Assembly: GCA_017632935.1 (NCBI GenBank)
Contig: JAGBQJ010000043.1
Location: 16,700-80,699 of the forward strand
Direction of reading: 5' to 3'
DNA from: Bacteroidales bacterium
GTDB taxonomy: Bacteria > Bacteroidota > Bacteroidia > Bacteroidales > F082
Length of the DNA stretch: 64,000 nt
How positions within the stretch are numbered: the stretch's first letter is position 1; each line of letters begins with the position of its first letter. Shown here one piece after another: positions 24,655 to 31,108 of the stretch. Below the pieces are notes generated by a model that saw only the letters and a program-made list of their open reading frames with translations, searched no databases and was not told where the DNA came from. The translations under genes were made by a program, and so were the position numbers.

Positions 24655-27600
24655 AAAAGGCATTAAAGATTATCGGCATCGTCTTGGCTTGCCTCGTGGG
24701 CGTGGTGCTCATCGTGGTCGGCATCGCCGTGGGCATGCTTACTTCGTCGGGGCGGCTGACCAAGATGGTGAAGAAATACGCGCCAGAGTTTATCACCTGT
24801 GAAATGTCGTTGGGCAAGGCCGACCTCACGCTGTTCAAGACCTTCCCTGACGTTGGAGTTGACATCGAAAATGTCGCCCTCATCAACCCGATGGCGGGCT
24901 CGCCGTCGGACACCTTGGCCAATATCGATGACCTGACGGTAGTGCTCGACCTTAAGAAACTGCTGAAAGAGAAGGAGATAGTTGTCAGAAAGTGCATTCT
25001 TGAGGATGCTTTTGTCAACCTGTATATGGATACGCTTGGTCAAAACAATTTCAGCGTCTTCAAGACAAAAGAGGATAGCGATACCACCAAAACTTTCGAC
25101 TATTTGATTGATATTGAGGAGGTAAAGCTGAAGAATGCCGACTTAATCTATACTGACGACCGCAATCAGATGACAGCACAATCCCGAGGCCTCAACTTGG
25201 ACCTTAAAGGCAAGATGCAGGACAAGGACATTGATGCCGACCTGACCTTGAATGCCACCGGTTTAACCTTGTATATGAAGGCCATACAGCTGGCAATGAA
25301 GACTTTGAGCCTAGATTTTGACGGACAAATCGTTCAGTTGGACCAGATAGACGGCCTCTTGAAACTTGCCACGCCCGACATCAGCCTCAACTTGGACGAG
25401 CAATATCTTGAAAACGACACGCTGAGCTTGAATCTGCCTGTGCATTTCAGTTTGAAGGACAAAAAAGGCCATTTAGATAAGGCTCAAATCGGCCTAAACC
25501 AATACCTGATAGACGTGAGCGGCGATGTCGAGATTGCCGAAAACCACGATGTCAACCTTGATTTGGCACTGAATACCAGCACTTTGATGATTGAGGATGT
25601 GCTGACTTATCTTCCCGAGAAGCAACTGAAACGGCTTAGAGGCGTTGAGCTCTGGGGCAAGGTGACCCTTTCCGATGTTGCGGTGAAAGGCACATACAAC
25701 GACAGCCTCATGCCTTTGATTTCGGGCAAAGTGATGACAGACGACATGAAAGTCAAAGTGCCGCAACTGCCTTATCTTTTCACCGAGGTCGACCTTGACG
25801 GCCATCTGGACTTGGATTTCAATTCCAATGCCAACAGTTTGACTGTCAATAGTATAAGTGCCAAATACAACCGTAGCAACTTTACAGCCGATGGCCTGAT
25901 TGACGATTTGCGGGGCGACATCGGGCTGAAACTCAAGGTGAAAGGCGACGTACCGATGGCGGATATCAAGTATTTCCTGCCCAAAAAGGTCAAACTCAAC
26001 GGACGCACCAACCTTGACCTGACGACCAACTTCACCTATGAACAACTGAAGAAGTCGCTTGACGACTACAACCTGAATCGTCTCTCGGCCAAAGCCAACC
26101 TGAAAATCAGGGACTTCTCCTTCGATTTGGACACCATTCACGCTGCGGCGCCTTTACTCAACGTGGGTTTAACCTTGCCAGCCTCAGCTAAGCAGAAAGG
26201 ACAGAAAGGCGCTTATATTACACTCACTACCAATAAAATGGATGCTAATGTGGGCAAGAGTATCAAGGCTGACCTGAAAAATCCTGACATCAAATTGGCC
26301 GCCGATAGCTTCAAGGGTGGTATTGAGAAGATGCTGCTGAATGCCGACCTCAAGTTCAGCCAATTGGACTTGGACTACGACAGCGTCACCGCCCATATCG
26401 ATGCGTCGGCCTTCACTTTTGTGACCACGCCCGAAAAGAACGCCAAAGGCTTGAATGCCAGCATCGCTTTGGACGGTAAGGACGTGGTGGCCAAGATGGG
26501 AAAAGGCTATGCGCTCAACACCAATTCGCTGAAAGTCAACGCTGCGATTAACCAAAACAAGACCAAAAACGACTTCCTCAACCGATGGAATCCCTCAGCC
26601 GACTTCGTCTTGGGCAACGCTGTGGTGAAAGTCGACGGCATCCGCGAGGACATCCACATCAGCAACATCGACTTCCTTTTCAACTCGCATGAGCTTGACT
26701 TCAAGAAAAGCACCTTCCGGATTGGGCAGTCAGACCTGAGTCTGCAAGGTAGCGTGGTCGGCATCAAGGAATGGTTGGAAGACCATAAAAACCTGATGAA
26801 AGGCGAGATGGAAGTCTCGTCCAATATGATGAACATCAATGAGATCCTTGACTTGACGAGCGGTTTGGGTCATTCGGACGCTGAGCCTGTCGAAGCGACC
26901 GTCGCCGAAAACAAGGAAGACGATCCCTTCATGGTGCCTGAAGGCGTCAACTTCAACTTTGTCCTCAACACCAAACGGGCGGTGTACGATAACTTCGACA
27001 TGAACGACCTCAATGGCACCATGACCGTGAAAGACGGTACGCTTCTCTTGCGTGAAATCGGCTTCACCAACAAGGCCGCCGAGATGCAGCTGACGGCCAT
27101 GTACCAGTCGCCGCGCAAGAACAACCTCTTCCTCGCCATGGACTTCCACCTGATCAGGGTGCAAATCAACGACTTGCTGACAATGATTCCCTACATTGAC
27201 ACCTTGGTGCCCATGCTGAAGACCTTTGACGGACAGGCTGAGTTCCACATTGGTGCCGAGGCCAACCTGAAGTCGAACTATGAGCCTAAAATCTCCACCT
27301 TGCGGGCTGCTGCCGATATCGAAGGTAAGAACTTGACTGTGAACGACAGATTCACCTTTACGAAGATCACCGATTTGTTGGACATCAGCACCAACGGCTC
27401 CTATCGGGTAGACAGCCTCGACGTTCAGCTCACCGCCTTCAAGGACGAAATCTATCTGTGGCCTTCGCAAATCGCTATGGGCAAATACAAGGTGACGGTG
27501 GACGGTCGCATGACCCTCGACAGGAACGGCGAATATCACCTCTCCGTGACGCAGTCGCCGTTGCCCGTGCGTTTGGGATTGAAGATATCAGGGCCGTTCA

Positions 27601-27734
27601 ACAAGTTGGAATACAAGCTCGAAGACTGCAAATACCCCAATCTATACAAGCCCAACAAACGCAACGACCGCGAGCAGATGTATTACGAGCTGAAGAAAAA
27701 GATTGCAGATCGTTTGAAAGCCAACGTTAGGTAA
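24651..27734 (+). CDS. Large AsmA-like envelope protein
   Basis: 1027 residues. One N-terminal membrane anchor (IIGIVLACLVGVVLIVVGIAVGM) is followed by a very long repeat of beta strands with the rhythm of AsmA/TamB-type proteins (FPDVGVDIENVALINP, LDLKGKMQDKDIDADLTLNATG). It ends with an AsmA-like C-terminal domain (DGQAEFHIGAEANL, LSVTQSPLPVRLGLKISGPFNKLEYKL). Such proteins bridge the periplasm and are thought to move phospholipids to the outer membrane. It contains the insertion GHSDAEPVEA near residue 742, coded by a family B-type repeat. Family placement is good; the function is general. Confidence 0.85.
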   Translation: MKKALKIIGIVLACLVGVVLIVVGIAVGMLTSSGRLTKMVKKYAPEFITCEMSLGKADLTLFKTFPDVGVDIENVALINPMAGSPSDTLANIDDLTVVLDLKKLLKEKEIVVRKCILEDAFVNLYMDTLGQNNFSVFKTKEDSDTTKTFDYLIDIEEVKLKNADLIYTDDRNQMTAQSRGLNLDLKGKMQDKDIDADLTLNATGLTLYMKAIQLAMKTLSLDFDGQIVQLDQIDGLLKLATPDISLNLDEQYLENDTLSLNLPVHFSLKDKKGHLDKAQIGLNQYLIDVSGDVEIAENHDVNLDLALNTSTLMIEDVLTYLPEKQLKRLRGVELWGKVTLSDVAVKGTYNDSLMPLISGKVMTDDMKVKVPQLPYLFTEVDLDGHLDLDFNSNANSLTVNSISAKYNRSNFTADGLIDDLRGDIGLKLKVKGDVPMADIKYFLPKKVKLNGRTNLDLTTNFTYEQLKKSLDDYNLNRLSAKANLKIRDFSFDLDTIHAAAPLLNVGLTLPASAKQKGQKGAYITLTTNKMDANVGKSIKADLKNPDIKLAADSFKGGIEKMLLNADLKFSQLDLDYDSVTAHIDASAFTFVTTPEKNAKGLNASIALDGKDVVAKMGKGYALNTNSLKVNAAINQNKTKNDFLNRWNPSADFVLGNAVVKVDGIREDIHISNIDFLFNSHELDFKKSTFRIGQSDLSLQGSVVGIKEWLEDHKNLMKGEMEVSSNMMNINEILDLTSGLGHSDAEPVEATVAENKEDDPFMVPEGVNFNFVLNTKRAVYDNFDMNDLNGTMTVKDGTLLLREIGFTNKAAEMQLTAMYQSPRKNNLFLAMDFHLIRVQINDLLTMIPYIDTLVPMLKTFDGQAEFHIGAEANLKSNYEPKISTLRAAADIEGKNLTVNDRFTFTKITDLLDISTNGSYRVDSLDVQLTAFKDEIYLWPSQIAMGKYKVTVDGRMTLDRNGEYHLSVTQSPLPVRLGLKISGPFNKLEYKLEDCKYPNLYKPNKRNDREQMYYELKKKIADRLKANVR
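26869..26900. repeat. Family B-like palindromic repeat inside the AsmA-like gene
   Basis: Contains CTGAGCCTGTCG, the reverse complement of the family B core, and codes GHSDAEPVEA in frame. It falls in a likely loop between beta-rich parts, just before an acidic stretch. Confidence 0.65.
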
Positions 27735-27768
27735 AACAATTCAATGTTTCACATAAAATTGATAAACC

Positions 27769-28266
27769 ATGAAGTATCAAATCACTTGGAATCAGCTTCC
27801 GAAAAATCTGGAAGAGCTTCAAGCCCTTCCGCAAGCCAACCTGAAGACCCCTGAAGGTACGGCTGCATTGACAGTGGCCGCATTGGCCGTGTTTCCGACC
27901 AACCGCGATGAATGCTACCGTATGTTGAACTTCTTGAGAGGGCCGCGCCCCTTGTCGACGTTTGAACAGCAGTTCATCAGAGACCGTTTCATGGACGGTA
28001 AGGACTATCTGGTGAAATCGTATTTCAAGGGTGCCACGCCGGCCAACAACTACACGCCTGAGATGCCGTATGTCCTTGAATTCAGCGACAATGTGGCTCA
28101 GTTTGCCGAAGAAGGCTACAAGCGTCTTGATATCAGGAGCGGCGGTGCCGACTCACCTCGTCAGATTACGTTGCGTCTGAAGCCTTCCACAGGCGAGTGG
28201 TTCCTCTGGGAGCAAACCCTCTTGGTGGGCATCAGGGTGCCCGTCAGCCAAGACCCTTGGGCATAA
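27769..28266 (+). CDS. Conserved small protein, unknown function (possibly DUF6935)
   Basis: 165 residues with no signal peptide. The pattern WNQLPKNLEELQALPQANLKTPEGTAALTVAALAVFP, ECYRMLNFLRGPRPLS, FIRDRFMDGKDYLVKSYFKGATP and the C-terminal WFLWEQTLLVGIRVP recalls a small family spread over gut Firmicutes and Bacteroidota. I remember it as DUF6935 but cannot check. It stands 34 bases after the AsmA-like gene and ends at a terminator shared with a convergent gene. No function is known to me. Confidence 0.75.
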   Translation: MKYQITWNQLPKNLEELQALPQANLKTPEGTAALTVAALAVFPTNRDECYRMLNFLRGPRPLSTFEQQFIRDRFMDGKDYLVKSYFKGATPANNYTPEMPYVLEFSDNVAQFAEEGYKRLDIRSGGADSPRQITLRLKPSTGEWFLWEQTLLVGIRVPVSQDPWA

Positions 28267-28287
28267 TTTGTAAGGCCTAAGAAAAGC

Positions 28288-28319
28288 AACAGAGGGATTG
28301 CCCAGGCAGTCTCTCTGTT
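28288..28319. terminator. Hairpin terminator between convergent genes
   Basis: 15-base arms (AACAGAGGGATTGCC against GGCAGTCTCTCTGTT, 13 of 15 paired, the rest G-T) followed by a T-run. It lies between the small conserved gene and the CotH gene's stop. Confidence 0.7.
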
Positions 28320-28320
28320 T

Positions 28321-30162
28321 TTATTTCACCACAAATTTGTATGTTCCGCCCGCAAAGCTGATGAAATACATTCCCGCCGGTAGGTTTCCGACAGGGATAG
28401 GTTGGATTTCTGCGGTAATGTGGCCTTGTAGAAGTGTTTGGCCCATCATATTGGTGATGCGGTATTCGTTTTGGTCTGGTAGAGACGTGCCATGGCGCAT
28501 CTCTACAAACAAAACGTCCTTGGCGGGATTGGGATAGCAAGCCAAATCTTGTGTTATGAATTCTTCGTTATGCAATGTCTGGATGAAATGATTATAACTT
28601 GCAAGATAGCTTGTGTTTCTTTGTTGTAGGTAATGGTCAACGAGGCTGTTGCCATATCGCCAGGCATCGAAAGATCGAGGCCTTCCGAAACGATTGGCTT
28701 GGCGGGGGACGTCTGGCTCAAGGGTTTGCTTAATGGACTGGAAACATGGTGAAATGGAGTCGTACTGCAAAGGGCCGTGGCACAATTCGTTGAGGCGAGA
28801 GCTAAATCGTTCGATGAAATACGGATTCGAAATGAGTTTCCTGAACATCAAGGTGGCTTGTGTGCTGTTGCTTCCCGTTTGTGGGCCTATGTACATCAAA
28901 TTCTCAAAAGCATCGAAATCCTCACGGATAAAGGCATAGTCGCCATCGAAAAAGATCCACCGCCAAGGTCCGTCGTCGGCTTGCCAACAGCGCATGTTGT
29001 TGCCGGGCCAGTCCCAATTGCCGATGTAGGTCTCCAGAATCACGTAATCGATGAAGTTGTCCATGTCGATGAGTTGACATAGGGCTTCGTAATTGTTGTC
29101 ATCGGTGAGGTCGGCATCGCTCAACCAATTCATCATTTGCAGGAAATTGTGGTTGTTGCCGTAGTCAAAGTTGCCATACCAGTTTTCTATGATGTTGCAG
29201 TTGTTGAGGTTGATGTTGAGATGGTCTTCCAAAAAGTGTTCGTCGGTTTTTTCCTGTAAAAAATAGACACCCCAATACTCGCCGTTGAGGAATACGACAA
29301 CAGGTCGGGAATGGGCGCCCTCAAGGCCTAATTGCAGGGCAAGTTGGGTGCTGAGGTAGTTGTTTGTCCCAGAGTGTGGCCAAAAAACCGCGAAAGCCTT
29401 CAATACCAGATGTTTAAAGCTTTCAAGAGGCGTGTCGTCGAAAAACTTGTGCTTGAACCTTTTCTTGCCGTATTCTTCGCGGGCATAGATTTTCATGCCT
29501 TTGGCGGGATAGATTCTTGAAATGGCGCCGTGAGTCCTCAAGCCGCAGCACTGATTGATGCAGGCCGTGTCGTTAGGCTCGTAATACTCTACGTTGGCGA
29601 TGCGTTCCCATTCCCTGCCTTTTTGATAGTAGTTGCCGGTGTTGTGCGACGCGGTGGAATCCCAATGCACACCAGGGACAAAGATGCCCGTCTCATAGTC
29701 GAAGAGGTCGAGGGAGTCGGCACAGAGCGAGAGCATGGGGAGCTGAGTGTCGATATTCTCCAAGTCGCGGATTAGATAGGAGTGTGTGAAGGTCTTGCTC
29801 ACGCAGCTGTCGTTTTCGTCGAACACGGCGGCACGGATGACGATGCAGTGCTGGACGGAATCAGGCAAATAGAACAAATCGGGCGGGCTGGTCAGAATTG
29901 TGTAGATGTCGGAATGGGAATAGAGGTTTTGGTCGAGCCAGAGCGGTTGCTCATAAAGGTGGGAAGTGACATTGGGTGTGGCACCGTTGGTGGTGTAACG
30001 CACGTGGTGCAGGTCGGATAGGCACTCCAACGACAAGGAAAAACTGTTCTCATAGAATCCTCCCGGGGCGGAGAAGACAACTTCCTCTGTCTGGGCAAAT
30101 GCTGTTAGGGAAAACCCGAGAAACAGACAGAAAACCAGAATCTTATGAGACGCGTTTTTCAT
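28321..30162 (-). CDS. CotH-family protein kinase-like protein with type IX sorting domain
   Basis: 613 residues. After the signal peptide (AFAQ) comes a chitobiase/FN3-like domain (RYTTNGATPNVTSHLYE). A CotH domain covers about 170-470: MKIYAREEYGKKRFKHKFF, then LKAFAVFWPHSGTNNYLS, FLNGEYWGVYFLQEKTDEHFL and WRWIFFDGDYAF. In spore coats, CotH phosphorylates other coat proteins; secreted Bacteroidetes versions are little studied. The C-terminal T9SS domain (ACYPNPAKDVLFVE...LPAGMYFISFAGG...FVVK) predicts surface export. The palindrome at 28479-28506 lies inside that domain. It is last in a leftward cluster. Confidence 0.88.
   Translation of the reverse strand: MKNASHKILVFCLFLGFSLTAFAQTEEVVFSAPGGFYENSFSLSLECLSDLHHVRYTTNGATPNVTSHLYEQPLWLDQNLYSHSDIYTILTSPPDLFYLPDSVQHCIVIRAAVFDENDSCVSKTFTHSYLIRDLENIDTQLPMLSLCADSLDLFDYETGIFVPGVHWDSTASHNTGNYYQKGREWERIANVEYYEPNDTACINQCCGLRTHGAISRIYPAKGMKIYAREEYGKKRFKHKFFDDTPLESFKHLVLKAFAVFWPHSGTNNYLSTQLALQLGLEGAHSRPVVVFLNGEYWGVYFLQEKTDEHFLEDHLNINLNNCNIIENWYGNFDYGNNHNFLQMMNWLSDADLTDDNNYEALCQLIDMDNFIDYVILETYIGNWDWPGNNMRCWQADDGPWRWIFFDGDYAFIREDFDAFENLMYIGPQTGSNSTQATLMFRKLISNPYFIERFSSRLNELCHGPLQYDSISPCFQSIKQTLEPDVPRQANRFGRPRSFDAWRYGNSLVDHYLQQRNTSYLASYNHFIQTLHNEEFITQDLACYPNPAKDVLFVEMRHGTSLPDQNEYRITNMMGQTLLQGHITAEIQPIPVGNLPAGMYFISFAGGTYKFVVK
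28479..28506. repeat. Palindromic repeat family A, in frame in a sorting domain (copy 1)
   Basis: 28-base palindrome (GTAGAGACG TGCCATGGCG CATCTCTAC). On the minus strand it codes VEMRHGTSLP between the first strands of the T9SS sorting domain. Confidence 0.85.
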
Positions 30163-30189
30163 GATGATACCTAATTGCTACCACTTGCC

Positions 30190-30981
30190 TTATTTCTGGA
30201 TGGCGGTTTCTATCAGTTCAGTGTTGACTACCTTGCCATTCCATGTAGAATGCAACTTGATTTTCAGCCAACCGTAACGCGAATTTCCGTGTTGGGTGAT
30301 TCTGAAGCCGATGTATTTTTCCTCATCGGTCGGGAAGTTCCAGCAATGGTAGGTAGATTTATTATAGGAGACATCAACGGTTTCTTCTGTAGGGTCTGCC
30401 CAACTGTACTCAACATCTTGTCTAAACAAAACGACATTACCGGAAAGATAGGGGTCATCAATACCAAAGGAATCTCCATCATCCTTAGCTAAGGCCTCGA
30501 ACACTTTTGAAGTGTTGACTGGGTCGTTTTCGTCAATCTTGTCGCAAGTGGAAAAAATGAAAGCATGGGTGATGACGACGAAGTCATCGATAGTGTCATA
30601 GGTCGTTTCGCGGTGTGAGTAGCTCTCTTTTACGATACTGTCGGCGAGCAGTTCGGTATGGCCATTGAGGCAATACAGGGTGAGCTTCTGGAATTCTCCA
30701 ATGGCCAAAGGCCCGTCGTAAACGGTTTCAATCTTAATGTCATCATTTCCGCCTCCGTTAAGGTCTAAAACGAAAGGATGCCAATCGTCAAACTCCATGA
30801 TGGAGTCGTAGTGGGTGACAATCATTCCCGTAGTGTCGCCAAAACGGAGGTCAGTGGTCACGACAGGTATGGTGTCTGTGGGTTGTTCGTTGTTGCTCGG
30901 GTTGGGGTCTTTTTTGCACGAGCTGACGATGCTGATGGTCAGGAGCGTCAATACGCTAAAAAGAAGGATTTGCTTTTTCAT
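30190..30981 (-). CDS. Lipoprotein of unknown function
   Basis: 263 residues with a lipobox (IVSSCKK, cysteine near 22) and a Pro/Asn-rich linker. The mature part reads FVLDLNGGGNDDIKIETVYDGP near 90 and ends with YIGFRITQHGNSRYGWLKIKLH. That FRI...YGWLKI pattern is also seen in the sorting-domain protein at 35451 (RHKIGNSYYYGWLRVYI), so the two probably share a homologous domain. No family name is known to me. It lies 27 bases upstream of the CotH gene, probably in one operon. Confidence 0.72.
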   Translation of the reverse strand: MKKQILLFSVLTLLTISIVSSCKKDPNPSNNEQPTDTIPVVTTDLRFGDTTGMIVTHYDSIMEFDDWHPFVLDLNGGGNDDIKIETVYDGPLAIGEFQKLTLYCLNGHTELLADSIVKESYSHRETTYDTIDDFVVITHAFIFSTCDKIDENDPVNTSKVFEALAKDDGDSFGIDDPYLSGNVVLFRQDVEYSWADPTEETVDVSYNKSTYHCWNFPTDEEKYIGFRITQHGNSRYGWLKIKLHSTWNGKVVNTELIETAIQK

Positions 30982-31028
30982 ATTACGATGGTTTAGTAAG
31001 ATCTATTATTCTGTTTTCGTTTTGGCTT

Positions 31029-31098
31029 ATAGGGCTGTCACACTATGGCAGCCATTGTTCCGTTTTTGCGTGCGGTCGCCGTGGTACGACAGCCCTAC
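31029..31098. repeat. Palindromic repeat family E, split copy
   Basis: AGGGCTGTC at 31031-31039 pairs with GACAGCCCT at 31088-31096. Inside lies a second half-unit, CTATGGCAGCC. The same words form the compact element at 57125-57163. It fills most of the gap between two leftward genes. Confidence 0.65.
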
Positions 31099-31108
31099 AA
31101 GCTCAATA

